In this document: one piece after another, positions 10,041-18,470 of the stretch | Position numbering within the stretch: position 1 is the first letter of the stretch | Layout of the letters: each line of letters begins with the position of its first letter | Assembly (NCBI GenBank): GCA_017302295.1 | Contig: JAFLDS010000016.1 | Span: forward strand, 1-64,000 | Length of the DNA: 64,000 nucleotides | Source: Thauera sp. | GTDB lineage: Bacteria > Pseudomonadota > Gammaproteobacteria > Burkholderiales > Rhodocyclaceae | Reading direction: 5' to 3' | Made by a program: the position numbers and the translations under genes | The notes under the pieces: generated by a model | What the model was told of the DNA's origin: nothing | Seen by the model: the letters and a program-made list of their open reading frames with translations, nothing else | The model's database searches: none

Positions 10041-11444
10041 TCAGACGAAGCGTGCGATGTAGCAAGGCTCGCCCGGCGACGCCCCTTCCGGCAGCGGCAG
10101 CCACACCCGCCGCCCGCTCCCCGGCACCAACGCAACCGCCTCACCTTCCGCATTCTCGATCCGCTCCGCCACCACCGCGCGATTGCCGCCCGGCAGCACG
10201 AACTCCAGTCGGTCGCCCTGGGCAAAGCGGTTCTTCACCTCCACCTCTGCCAGGCCGCGCGCCGCGTCGAAACCCACCACCTCGCCCACCAGCAGGCTGC
10301 GGCCGGATTCGGAATGGCCGCGCAGGTAATTCTGGTGCTCGGGGGTGGAATGGCGCTGGTAGAAGCCGTCGGTGTAGCCGCGGTTGGCCAGGCCGTCCAG
10401 CTCGCCCAGCAGGCGGGTGTCGAAGCCGCGGCCAGCCACCGCGTCGTCGATCGCGCGGCGGTAGCTCTGGCTCGCGCGGGCGGCGTAGTAGGGGCTCTTG
10501 GTGCGGCCCTCGATCTTCAGCGAATCGACGCCGATCTCCACCAGCCGCTGCACATGCTCGATCGCGCGCAGATCGCGCGAGTTCAGGATGTAGGTGCCGT
10601 GCTCGTCCTCTTCGATCGGCATCAGCTCGCCCGGCCGCGTGCCCTCCTCCAGCAGCCAGACCTTGCTGCCGCCGATGTGGCGCGGACCGCCGCCCAGGCC
10701 GGAGCCCAGTTCCGTGCGGGTGGCGGTGCCCACCGTGCCGGCATCCAGCGGGTTGCCGATCGGCGTGGCGCCGCAGGCCTGCACGTCGCCGGCGCCGTTC
10801 TCGCTTGCCTCGTGCAGCTTGTAGTCCCAGCGGCAGGAATTGGTACAGCTGCCCTGGTTCGGGTCGCGGTGGTTGAAGTAGCCCGACAACAGGCAGCGCC
10901 CGGAATAGGCGATGCACAAGGCGCCGTGCACGAACACCTCCAGCTCCATCTCCGGGCAGGCGTCGCGGATCTCGGCCACTTCGTCCAGCGACAGTTCGCG
11001 CGACAGGATGATGCGTTTCACGCCCACCGACTGCCAGAAACGCACCGAGGCGTAGTTGGTCGTGTTGGCCTGCACCGACAGGTGGATGTCCATGTCGGGC
11101 CAGCGCTCGCGCACCATCATGATCAGCCCGGGGTCGGCCATGATCAGCGCGTCGGGCTTCATGTCGATCACTGGCGCCATGTCCTCGTCGAAGGTGCGGA
11201 CTTTGGCGTTGTGCGGGTAGATGTTGGCCACCACGTAAAAGGCTTTCCCCGCGGCGTGCGCTTCGTCGATGCCGGCGGCGAGCACATCGAGCTTGCCGAA
11301 GCTGTTGTTGCGCACGCGCAGCGAATAGCGCGGCTGGCCGGCGTACACCGCGTCGGCGCCGTAGGCGAATGCGGTGCGCATCATGTCGAGCGAGCCGGCG
11401 GGGGCAAGCAGTTCGGGGCGGCGGGGGGCGGGACGGGTCAACAT
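10041..11444 (-). CDS. trhP: TrhP/YegQ, U32-family tRNA hydroxylation protein
   Basis: The 467-residue product matches E. coli YegQ (TrhP), needed for prephenate-dependent 5-hydroxyuridine formation at tRNA position 34. Seen: the N-terminal PELLAPAGSLDMMRTAFAYG segment, the AYGADAVYAGQPRYSLR block, and the U32 family signature region with HGALCIAYSGRCLLSGYFN and nearby cysteines (GSCTNSCRWDY) that probably bind an Fe-S cluster. ATG at 11444 gives an N-terminus like YegQ; the frame is open further upstream, but that part shows no similarity. Confidence 0.9.
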   Translation of the reverse strand: MLTRPAPRRPELLAPAGSLDMMRTAFAYGADAVYAGQPRYSLRVRNNSFGKLDVLAAGIDEAHAAGKAFYVVANIYPHNAKVRTFDEDMAPVIDMKPDALIMADPGLIMMVRERWPDMDIHLSVQANTTNYASVRFWQSVGVKRIILSRELSLDEVAEIRDACPEMELEVFVHGALCIAYSGRCLLSGYFNHRDPNQGSCTNSCRWDYKLHEASENGAGDVQACGATPIGNPLDAGTVGTATRTELGSGLGGGPRHIGGSKVWLLEEGTRPGELMPIEEDEHGTYILNSRDLRAIEHVQRLVEIGVDSLKIEGRTKSPYYAARASQSYRRAIDDAVAGRGFDTRLLGELDGLANRGYTDGFYQRHSTPEHQNYLRGHSESGRSLLVGEVVGFDAARGLAEVEVKNRFAQGDRLEFVLPGGNRAVVAERIENAEGEAVALVPGSGRRVWLPLPEGASPGEPCYIARFV

Positions 11445-11567
11445 CGGCGGCAGACTCTTGAAACGGACGCGCATTGTAGCGCTGCTCGGCGCAGCGTCCC
11501 GTGTCGGCAGCTCACCAAGTGACTGTCGCAACGAAGAAATCCGCCGTCGCCACGACGCAGGGCGCGT

Positions 11568-11656
11568 GCCCGCGAATGGGGCGTAGAGAAGCCGGGTGGC
11601 ACCGCAATGGTGCGCGCCCGGTGCCCCGATGTGGGGATCCGGCCCGCGAATGGGGC
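11568..11656 (+). repeat. Two identical 15-mers flanking an NtrC box
   Basis: GCCCGCGAATGGGGC occurs at 11568-11582 and again at 11642-11656, 74 bp apart, on either side of the better NtrC-like box at 11599-11613. Both copies keep the shape GC-CC-N-GG-GC and may be weak activator sites or a duplicated operator. Confidence 0.5.
11599..11613 (+). promoter_or_regulatory. NtrC-binding box upstream of amt
   Basis: GCACC-GCAAT-GGTGC is a perfect dyad matching the NtrC consensus GCACC-N5-GGTGC. Its centre lies about 76 bp upstream of the -12 element of the sigma-54 promoter, a usual enhancer distance. Confidence 0.75.
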
Positions 11657-11667
11657 CGATCACGCAC

Positions 11668-11683
11668 TGGAACGGCGCTTGCT
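11668..11683 (+). promoter_or_regulatory. Sigma-54 (RpoN) promoter of amt
   Basis: TGGAAC-N5-TTGCT fits the -24/-12 consensus TGGCAC-N5-TTGCW with one mismatch. The GG (11669-11670) and GC (11681-11682) are separated by exactly 10 bp, the strict spacing for RpoN. Transcription should start near 11694, just ahead of the SD. Confidence 0.8.
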
Positions 11684-11711
11684 ACAGCGGCCCATCACCT
11701 TCGGAGGTTTC

Positions 11712-12914
11712 ATGGACGCATTCAAGTCGAGCAGCGACGTGCTGTTCATCCTGCTGGGCGCCATCATGGTGCTCGCCATGCATGCCGGCTTCGCCTTCCT
11801 CGAGGTCGGCACGGTGCGCAAGAAGAACCAGGTCAACGCGCTGGTGAAGATCCTCACCGACTTCGCCGTGTCCACGCTGGCCTATTTCTTCATCGGCTAC
11901 GGCGTCGCCTACGGCGTGCATTTCTTCAGCGGCGCCGAGACGCTGGTCGAGAAGAGCGGCTTCGATCTGACGAAGTTCTTCTTCCTGCTCACCTTCGCCG
12001 CGGCGATCCCCGCCATCATCTCCGGCGGCATCGCCGAGCGGGCGCGCTTCAAGCCGCAGCTCGCGGCCACCTTCTTCATCGTCGGCTTCGTCTATCCGCT
12101 GTTCGAGGGTATGGCCTGGAATCAGGCCTTCGGCCTCCAAGTGTGGCTGAAGGCCACCTTCGGCGCCGAGTTCCACGACTTCGCCGGCTCCATCGTGGTG
12201 CATGCGATGGGCGGCTGGATCGCGCTGCCGGCGGTGCTGCTGCTGGGCGCGCGGCACGGCCGCTACTCGCGTACCGGCGCCATCTCGGCGCATCCGCCGT
12301 CGTCGATTCCCTTTCTCGCGCTCGGCGCCTGGATTCTCATCGTCGGCTGGTTCGGCTTCAACGTGATGTCGGCGCAGACGCTGGACAAGATCTCCGGCCT
12401 GGTGGCGCTCAACTCGCTGATGGCGATGGTCGGCGGTACGCTGGCGGCGCTGGCGGCGGGCAAGAACGACCCCGGCTTCGTGCATAACGGCCCCCTCGCC
12501 GGTCTGGTCGCGGTGTGTGCAGGGTCGGACGTCATGCACCCGCTCGGTGCGCTCGTCGTCGGCGGCGTGGCCGGCGTGCTCTTCGTCGTGATGTTCACGC
12601 TCACCCAGAACCGCTGGAAGATCGACGACGTGCTTGGCGTGTGGCCGCTGCACGGCCTGTGCGGCACCTGGGGCGGGCTGGCGGCGGGCGTTTTCGGCAG
12701 CCAGGCGCTCGGCGGCCTGGGCGGCGTCGCCTTCATGCCGCAGCTCGTCATGACGCTGATCGCAATCGTCATCGCCCTCGTCGGCGGCGGCGTGGTCTAT
12801 GGCGCGCTGAAGGCCACCGTCGGCCTGCGTCTCGACCAGGAGGAGGAGTACAACGGCGCCGACCTGTCCATCCACCGCATCACCGCCACGCCGGAGCGCG
12901 AGCCGAACTGGTGA
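11712..12914 (+). CDS. amt: Ammonium transporter (Amt family)
   Basis: Integral membrane ammonium/ammonia channel of 400 residues with about eleven helices and no obvious long signal peptide. Family features seen: the FLEVGTVRKKNQVN motif after helix 1, DFAGSIVVHAMGG carrying the first pore His, and WPLHGLCGTWGGLAAG with the second pore His. ATG at 11712 has GGAGG (11703-11707) in front. No glnK/PII gene precedes or follows it, unlike the usual glnK-amtB pair. The NtrC box and sigma-54 promoter upstream indicate induction by nitrogen limitation. Confidence 0.93.
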   Translation: MDAFKSSSDVLFILLGAIMVLAMHAGFAFLEVGTVRKKNQVNALVKILTDFAVSTLAYFFIGYGVAYGVHFFSGAETLVEKSGFDLTKFFFLLTFAAAIPAIISGGIAERARFKPQLAATFFIVGFVYPLFEGMAWNQAFGLQVWLKATFGAEFHDFAGSIVVHAMGGWIALPAVLLLGARHGRYSRTGAISAHPPSSIPFLALGAWILIVGWFGFNVMSAQTLDKISGLVALNSLMAMVGGTLAALAAGKNDPGFVHNGPLAGLVAVCAGSDVMHPLGALVVGGVAGVLFVVMFTLTQNRWKIDDVLGVWPLHGLCGTWGGLAAGVFGSQALGGLGGVAFMPQLVMTLIAIVIALVGGGVVYGALKATVGLRLDQEEEYNGADLSIHRITATPEREPNW

Positions 12915-12955
12915 GGTTTGGCGCTTTCCATGAGGCTGAACCGCCGCCGTTCGGG

Positions 12956-13002
12956 CTGAGCCGGTCGAAGCCTGTGCCGGCATCGCCTTTCGACAAGCTC
13001 AG
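12956..13002. repeat. Dispersed TCGA-type inverted repeat
   Basis: CTGAGCCGGTCGAA (12956-12969) and TTCGACAAGCTCAG (12989-13002) are inverted copies with 12 of 14 matches. Short elements of this type are scattered between genes in many betaproteobacterial genomes. This copy sits at the break point of the truncated sulfate-binding gene. Confidence 0.6.
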
Positions 13003-13049
13003 GGGGTACGGCAACCAGGCGTTTAAGGGCGGGTTTCGAGCGGGGTGGC

Positions 13050-13754
13050 TTGGTGGAGGCGGACTGGCGCGCGCGTTTCCGGCACGACGCCACGCCCTAC
13101 ACCACGATGTCGGTATTCCTGGTGCGCAAGGGGAACCCTAAGAACGTAAAGGACTGGGGCGATTTCATCCGCGACGGACTGTTGGTGATCGTGCCCAATC
13201 CAAAGACTTCGGGTAACGGTCGTTACAGTTACCTCGCCGCCTGGGGCTACGCACTCGACAAGACCGGGAGCGAGGCCGGCGCGCGCGAGCTCGTCGGCAA
13301 GCTGTTCGCCAACGTGCCGGCGCTCGACGGCGGTGGTCGCGGCGCCACGACCACCTTCACTCAGCGCGATGTCGGCGATGTACTGGTCACTTTCGAGAAC
13401 GAGGCCATCCTGATCGCCCGCGAACTGGGCGAGAACCAGTTCGATGTCGCCTATCCGTCGATTTCGATCGACGCCTCGGCGCCGGTGGCGGTCGTCAAGT
13501 CGGTGGTCGCCAAGCGTGGCACCGCAAAGGTCGCCGAGGGCTACCTCAAGTACCTGTTCTCGCCGGCCGGGCAGGAGATCATTGCCAAACAGAATTTCCG
13601 CCCACGCAATGCGGCCATCCTTGCCAGGAACGCGAACAAGTTCCCGCCGATCCGGACCTTCACCGTCGATGAAAAGCTCGGCGGCTGGGCGGCCGTGCAG
13701 AAGTCGCACTTCGCCGACGGTGGCCTATTCGACCAGATCATTGTGAGCCGTTGA
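13050..13754 (+). pseudogene. Sulfate ABC transporter substrate-binding protein, 5'-truncated
   Basis: About 225 residues match the C-terminal two thirds of periplasmic sulfate/thiosulfate-binding proteins (Sbp/CysP): PYTTMSVFLVRKGNPKNVKDW, the NPKTSGNGRYSYLAAWGYAL block, and VVAKRGTAKVAEGYLKYLFSPAGQEI. The usual protein is about 335 residues with a signal peptide; both signal and first lobe are missing, and an intergenic repeat abuts the break. No cys transport genes follow. I treat it as a decayed gene. Confidence 0.8.
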
Positions 13755-13790
13755 TGGCTGCCGCCGGCATGAGCGCGCAGACTGTAATGC

Positions 13791-14475
13791 CTGCGCATCC
13801 TGCCGGAGATCAACGAGGCCGAAGCCAGCGCTGCTTCTAAACGGATCGAGGCTCATGGGTTGCTGCGCATGAACATGCCTTTGTCTTTTGGTGCGCGTTT
13901 CATCGCTCCCTTGTTGCCGGCCTTCAGTCAACGCCATCCTGCGCTGAGAGTCGAGCTGGGGCTGAACGACAGTGTCGTGGACCTGCTCTACGGTGGTTGG
14001 GGCATGGCGGTCCGGATCGGCCGGCTGGCCGGTAGTCCGCTGCAAGCGCGCAGGTTTGGCGATTGCGCGGAGAGGGTGTGCGGCGCGCCCCGTTATCTCG
14101 ACCAGTGCGGCGTGCCGCGGCGGGTGGCCGACCTGGCTCAGCACAACTGCCTGGGCTACACGCTATCGTCCTAGGTCGGCGGCAAGGAGTGGGCGTTCGG
14201 CACACATGGCAGTGTGCGCGTTGCCATCAGCGGCGATCTCGCTGCCAACAATGGTGACGCCCAGTTGGCCGCCGCCGTGGGCGGCCAGGGGCTGATCTAC
14301 CAACTGGACTTCATCGTCTCGGAGGAGGTCAAGCGCGGTGAGCTCGTTGTCCTGAAACTCGATCAGCCGACCTATGCGCTGGGTGGAATTTACGCCGTCT
14401 ACCCGCCGGACCGTCGTCAGCCGGCCAGGTTGCGGGTGATGATCGATTGCTTGGCCACGCACTTTGCCTCGCCCC
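13791..14475 (+). pseudogene. LysR-family regulator, truncated and with an in-frame stop
   Basis: In one frame the sequence reads from the linker helix (RILPEINEAEASAASKRIEA) through the effector domain (LLRMNMPLSFGARFIAPLLP ... AERVCGAPRYL ... LAQHNCLGY), typical of the LysR group that ends in YPPDRRQPARLRVMIDCLA. An in-frame TAG at 14172-14174 splits it, and the same frame continues as VGGKEWAFG. The N-terminal HTH is missing. It lies directly after the truncated sulfate-binding gene, so this stretch is a deletion scar. Confidence 0.8.
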
Positions 14476-14748
14476 CTTTGTCTGGCAGCGCAGCTGAGTC
14501 GATCTGCAGCGCAGCGCTAAGGTTCGCGAGCGACAGCGCGCCATGCAATGATCCGCTCATGACGTTTGGAAGGGACCGGCCGCCTTGGGGGGTGAGAGGC
14601 TTGTCCCCGGGAAGGCGTGGGCACTGCACCGTGTCAGCGCGGCTGGGAAGCTGACGACGCCGCGTCCGATTGCGGCCCCTCGTTGACCCCGTGCAGCGCC
14701 TGCGTGATCTCTTCGATCGTCCCAAGTTTTGATCTAGAGCAAATCTGG
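14476..14748. other. Non-coding spacer before the aromatic operon
   Basis: No gene with family similarity or a ribosome-binding site is seen here. It joins the LysR remnant to the promoter of the dioxygenase operon. Confidence 0.5.
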
Positions 14749-14777
14749 TTGACAGACCGGCAAGGTGGTGGTTAATC
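14749..14777 (+). promoter_or_regulatory. Sigma-70-like promoter of the dioxygenase operon
   Basis: A consensus -35 TTGACA (14749-14754) is followed 17 bp later by a weak -10, TTAATC (14772-14777). The predicted start falls inside the palindrome at 14781-14800, so a bound repressor would block initiation. Confidence 0.6.
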
Positions 14778-14780
14778 TTT

Positions 14781-14800
14781 AATCAAGCGCTTGCTTGATT
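14781..14800 (+). promoter_or_regulatory. Island operator, copy 1
   Basis: AATCAAGC-GCTT-GCTTGATT is an 8+8 bp perfect palindrome with a 4-base spacer, 30 bp upstream of the dioxygenase start codon. Its inner 18-mer ATCAAGCGCTTGCTTGAT recurs exactly, in inverted orientation, at 30582-30599 before the ferredoxin operon. The size and symmetry fit a TetR-family dimer site; the TetR gene at 26216 is the obvious candidate. Confidence 0.8.
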
Positions 14801-14829
14801 GATACCGAAACCATTCCCCGGAGGCTGCG

Positions 14830-16119
14830 ATGTCTGCTTTTCAACCGATTCCCGAGGCGTCCGCGCGCGCTGCTTCATCTCCCGACTACATGCAATTGAT
14901 CCAGTCCGACCGGGTGCACGCCTCGCTCTACACCAGCGAAGCGGTGTATCGCGATGAGCTGGAGAAGATCTTCTATCGCGGATGGGTGTATGTCGGCCAC
15001 GAATCGGAGATTCGCAAGCCGGGTGACTTCGTGCGGCGGAACATCGGCGAGGAGCCGGTCATTCTGCTCCGTGACAGGAAAGGTCAGTTCCAGGTTCTGA
15101 AGAATCGCTGCGCGCATCGCGCAAACCTGATCTGCAGCGACGAGAAGGGCAATGCCAAGAACTTCATGTGTCCCTACCACGGCTGGGTCTTCAGCCTCGA
15201 GGGGAGCCTGCTCGATGTGCCCTACCCGAAGGGTTTCACCCGCAACAAGGAGGACGCCGGGCTGGAGAAGCTGCCGCTGATCGACAGCTATCGCGGTTTC
15301 ATCTTCGCCAGCTTCAACGCGGACGCCGGCACGTTGGATGACCACCTCGGCAACGCCAAGGCCGTGATCGACCGTGCCGTGGAAATGTCGCCGGTGGGTG
15401 AGGTCGACCTCTCGGCGGGCTGGGCCAAGCACAAGTTCTATGCGAACTGGAAAATGCTGCCCGAGAACGATACCGACGGTTACCACGTCAATTTCGTCCA
15501 TGCCTCCTTCGCCAAGGTGCTGCGTTCGCACTATGACGACGCGGCGCTGCAGGCCGAGGAAGATCTCGAGTCGGAGACGATCGACTGGGGCAACGGTCAC
15601 ACCGAACTGAATCTGGGGCCGTCCTACAAGACCGAGATGGTCTGGCTGGGCTACAACGATTCGTCGCGATTCCCCCAATACGTTGCCGCTCTCGAGCAGG
15701 CCTACGGCCACGAAAAGGCGCACGAGTCCCTGAGGGCCGGTCCGCCGCATACGGTGATCTTCCCGAACCTCTTCATCGCGGAAATGAACATCGTGATGTT
15801 CGAGCCGCGCGGCCCCAACGAGTGTGTCCAGTGGCACACGCCGATGCTGCTCAAGGGCGTCTCCGATGACCTCAACGAACGCATCCTCAGGCAGTGCGAA
15901 GCCGCGCTGGGTCCCGCGGGCTTCCTCCTCGCCGATGACGGAACGATTTCCGAGCGGCAGCAGATCTCGCTGAAGTCGGGCAATGCATGGCTCGACGTGA
16001 GTCGCGGAGATGAGCGCGAGAAGGAGGGGCCGGGCGATGTGCGCATCGGTCACGTCACGGATGAAACGACCAACCGCGGCTTCTGGAAGCACTACCGGAA
16101 GCTGATGTCCCGCCCCTGA
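14830..16119 (+). CDS. Aromatic ring-hydroxylating dioxygenase, alpha subunit
   Basis: Catalytic large subunit of a Rieske oxygenase, 429 residues. Rieske [2Fe-2S] ligands: C94-x-H96 and C114-x2-H117. Mononuclear iron ligands H219 and H224 follow the DTDGYH motif, whose D216 is the usual bridge for electron transfer. It would insert O2 into an aromatic ring as a cis-diol, with the beta subunit and the ferredoxin/reductase at 28.9-30.6 kb. Next to a CoA ligase, SCP2 thiolase and DUF35 protein it fits an IpfA-like enzyme acting on an arylacetyl-CoA-type substrate. Start ATG at 14830 has CGGAGG 6 bases upstream. Substrate is inferred from context only. Confidence 0.9.
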   Translation: MSAFQPIPEASARAASSPDYMQLIQSDRVHASLYTSEAVYRDELEKIFYRGWVYVGHESEIRKPGDFVRRNIGEEPVILLRDRKGQFQVLKNRCAHRANLICSDEKGNAKNFMCPYHGWVFSLEGSLLDVPYPKGFTRNKEDAGLEKLPLIDSYRGFIFASFNADAGTLDDHLGNAKAVIDRAVEMSPVGEVDLSAGWAKHKFYANWKMLPENDTDGYHVNFVHASFAKVLRSHYDDAALQAEEDLESETIDWGNGHTELNLGPSYKTEMVWLGYNDSSRFPQYVAALEQAYGHEKAHESLRAGPPHTVIFPNLFIAEMNIVMFEPRGPNECVQWHTPMLLKGVSDDLNERILRQCEAALGPAGFLLADDGTISERQQISLKSGNAWLDVSRGDEREKEGPGDVRIGHVTDETTNRGFWKHYRKLMSRP

Positions 16120-16134
16120 TCTCCTCGCGCTGCA

Positions 16135-16160
16135 CCGGCCCCCTCGGAACGGCGGGCCGG
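16135..16160 (+). other. Intercistronic hairpin between dioxygenase subunits
   Basis: CCGGCCC (16135-16141) and GGGCCGG (16154-16160) form a 7-bp GC-only stem with a 12-base loop. No T-run follows, so it is more likely to stabilize mRNA or mark processing than to end transcription. Confidence 0.4.
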
Positions 16161-16194
16161 GTCCCTGCCACTTACTGAATCTGAAGGAACGACC

Positions 16195-16710
16195 ATGCAA
16201 CTCGTGTCGATGGAAGAAATGCGCCAGATCGAAGCCCTCCTTTACAAGGAGGCGCGGCTGGCCGATGAGTCCCGCTATGCCGAGTGGGAAGATCTTGTCG
16301 ATGACGACATGTACTACTGGGTCCCGGCCGGGCAGCCCGACGCCGACCCTTCGCGCACGATCTCGGTTATTGCCGACAATCGCCGTCGCTTGAAGAGCCG
16401 CATTGCGCAGTTGAAGACGGGCATGCGCCACGCGCAGCTGCCGGCGTCGCCGATGCGCCGTGTGCTGTCCAACGTCGAAGTCAGCAAGGAAGAGGCGCCG
16501 AAGCAGCAGGGCGCGCAGGAATACCAGGTCCGCGCCAACTTCGTGCTCTATGAACTGCGCGCGCAGTCGACGAACACCCTCGAAGTGTGGCCCGGCAGCG
16601 TCGAGTACCGGGTGCGTGCCAAGCCGTCTGGCGAATGGAAGATCTTCTACAAGAAGGTCTCGCTGGTGCATGGCACCGAGCCGCTGGCCACGATGGGGTT
16701 CTTGATCTGA
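16195..16710 (+). CDS. Aromatic ring-hydroxylating dioxygenase, beta subunit
   Basis: Small subunit of 171 residues with the cone-shaped NTF2-like fold of the family: an N-terminal helix (IEALLYKEARLADESRYAEW), DDDMYYWVPA, and C-terminal strands ending in EPLATMGFLI. It has no metal site and assembles with the alpha subunit as a hexamer in characterized relatives. SD AAGGAA sits 7 bases before the ATG. It is the second gene of the island. Confidence 0.9.
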   Translation: MQLVSMEEMRQIEALLYKEARLADESRYAEWEDLVDDDMYYWVPAGQPDADPSRTISVIADNRRRLKSRIAQLKTGMRHAQLPASPMRRVLSNVEVSKEEAPKQQGAQEYQVRANFVLYELRAQSTNTLEVWPGSVEYRVRAKPSGEWKIFYKKVSLVHGTEPLATMGFLI

Positions 16711-16756
16711 CGCCGTGCGTCCGCAAGGCGCAGCACGATCCTATTCAGGGGGAATG

Positions 16757-17935
16757 ATGGCAAGTCGAGGGAAGGCACGCGGTGCGATCGTCGGGCTCGG
16801 GCAGAGTGCGCTGTCGCGCAAGCCGATCGGGACGGCAAGACAGCTTGCGGTGGCGGCAGTGCGGGCAGCGATTGCCGATAGCGGCCTGAAACATGGAGAG
16901 ATCGACGGGCTGCTGATCAACCGCAGCCCCTTGGTGCCGCACGACGTGTTGCCGCTGAAGTTGCAGGACGACCTGCAGCTGACGAAGTTGCGCTTGCTGA
17001 CCTCGATCGAGGGCGAGGGATCGTCGGCCGTGCAGATGATCCAGTACGCCGCTCTCGCGATCGAGGCGGGCATGGCTACGAATGTGGTCTGTGTCTTTTC
17101 GGACGATCCCGTGGGTGTCGCCACCGGCGGGCAGGCCTTTTCGCCCTGTCTCGAGATATCCGGCATTCCAGGCTGGGAAGCGCGCTGTGGCTTGCATGGT
17201 GCGGCGGGCGCCTATGCGCTGGCGGCGCGGGAGTATCTCTGGCATTACGGCCTGGACGACGACGCGCTGGGCTGGGTCGCGGTTTCCGATCGTGCGTGGG
17301 CACAGCGAAATCCGGATGCCTTCCTGCACAAACCCCTGACGATCGACGATTACCGCCAGTCGCCGTGGGTCGTGGAGCCTTTCCGCGTGCTCGATTGCGC
17401 CTATCCGGTGAATGGCGCCATCGCCGTGGTCGTGAGCGCTGCCGGTGCCGCGGCGAACATCTCGGAGCGGCCGGTCTACCTCTATGGCATGGGGCAGGGG
17501 CATCGCGGCTTTTTGGGCTTCGCTACGCCGGGAGAACCGCTCACCGGCGCGGCGATCGCCGGCCGTGGGGCGTTCGCCATGGCGGGCGCATCGCCCGCAG
17601 ACGTGACCGCCTGTCAATTCTACGAGGCCTTCTCCTTCACGACACTGCTTGCCCTGGAGGAGTACGGCCTGTGCGGGCCCGGTGAAGCCGCAGCGTTCGT
17701 GCGGAGCGGACACACGGCTCCCGATGGCCGGCTGCCCTGCAACACCGGTGGAGGACACTTGTCCGGGTTCTACCTGCAGGGCATGACACCCGTCGCCGAG
17801 GCGGTCATCCAGGCAAGGCGGCAGGGTGGGCCGAGGCAACTCGAGAACCCCGACCTGATGCTCGTCACCGGCAACGGCGGGCGACTCGATTACCACGCGG
17901 CATTGCTCGTCGGGCCCGCGCCCTCAATCGCATGA
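16757..17935 (+). CDS. SCP2-type thiolase, probable acyl-CoA aldolase component
   Basis: A 392-residue thiolase-fold protein of the SCPx/lipid-transfer group. The segment that normally holds the nucleophilic Cys (residues 81-94, LTSIEGEGSSAVQM) has no Cys, and the C-terminal GHP motif is replaced by G333-H-L-S-G-F-Y339. Such thiolase-like proteins paired with a DUF35 partner (Ltp2-ChsH2 in steroid breakdown; IpfD-IpfE in ibuprofen breakdown) cleave beta-hydroxyacyl-CoA side chains by a retro-aldol step rather than by thiolysis. Here that would release acyl-CoA from the ring diol (inference). ATG at 16757 fits the AGGGGG at 16747-16752; 16754 is also possible. Confidence 0.85.
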   Translation: MASRGKARGAIVGLGQSALSRKPIGTARQLAVAAVRAAIADSGLKHGEIDGLLINRSPLVPHDVLPLKLQDDLQLTKLRLLTSIEGEGSSAVQMIQYAALAIEAGMATNVVCVFSDDPVGVATGGQAFSPCLEISGIPGWEARCGLHGAAGAYALAAREYLWHYGLDDDALGWVAVSDRAWAQRNPDAFLHKPLTIDDYRQSPWVVEPFRVLDCAYPVNGAIAVVVSAAGAAANISERPVYLYGMGQGHRGFLGFATPGEPLTGAAIAGRGAFAMAGASPADVTACQFYEAFSFTTLLALEEYGLCGPGEAAAFVRSGHTAPDGRLPCNTGGGHLSGFYLQGMTPVAEAVIQARRQGGPRQLENPDLMLVTGNGGRLDYHAALLVGPAPSIA

Positions 17936-17981
17936 GTGCGCGAACCCGCGGTGCGCACCGGATAACCCAGTTCCACGAGAA

Positions 17982-18368
17982 ATGACGATGAAAGACGTGA
18001 ATCAGGACGTTACGCCCGAAGCGCCTGTCGATGACGACTTCCTGGCTGGCCTGGAGCGGGGCGAGTTGCTCTACCCGCGCTGTGCCGACTGCAACGCGGC
18101 GCTGCCCTTTGGGGCGGCATCCTGCCTGCACTGCGGTTCGGCCCACCTGAAGTGGGTCGCAAGCGCCGGTGAGGGCAGCTTGCAGTCCTACGTGATCTAC
18201 CACCGCAGCTATGTGCCCGGCGTTGAAGCGCCTTATGCCGTGGGCCTTTTCCAGCTGGAAGAAGGGCCGCGTCTGCTCGCGCGGCTCGACCTGTCGGGTC
18301 AGGACCGATTCGTCCGCGGGGGCGAGTTCGCCGCCAGGGTCCAGGACGGACAGTTGACCTTCGGCTAA
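17982..18368 (+). CDS. DUF35 OB-fold/zinc-ribbon protein, partner of the thiolase
   Basis: This 128-residue protein has the DUF35 layout: an N-terminal helix (DDFLAGLERGELLYPRC), a rubredoxin-like zinc ribbon with CADC and CLHC pairs (about residues 30-50), then an OB-fold ending in GGEFAARV. DUF35 domains bind the CoA part of substrates and activate SCP2-type thiolases such as Ltp2. The gene directly follows the thiolase gene (46 bases) and corresponds in place and family to ipfE. Confidence 0.88.
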   Translation: MTMKDVNQDVTPEAPVDDDFLAGLERGELLYPRCADCNAALPFGAASCLHCGSAHLKWVASAGEGSLQSYVIYHRSYVPGVEAPYAVGLFQLEEGPRLLARLDLSGQDRFVRGGEFAARVQDGQLTFG

Positions 18369-18470
18369 GCGACCGATGCCTGCCTTCGGGCGTGCCGGAA
18401 CCCACCCACACAAGAAAAAAAGACCTTGCACCATCAAGACGCATACAGAAAACCACCTTCGGAGACAAAT

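Noticed and set aside
12956-13002. Inverted repeats considered as insertion-sequence ends
   Set aside because: No transposase gene is near, and arms of 14 bp with a 19-base gap match a dispersed intergenic repeat instead.
14576-14710. Possible structured RNA before the dioxygenase promoter
   Set aside because: A few short GC stems can be drawn, but none is long or resembles a known riboswitch core.
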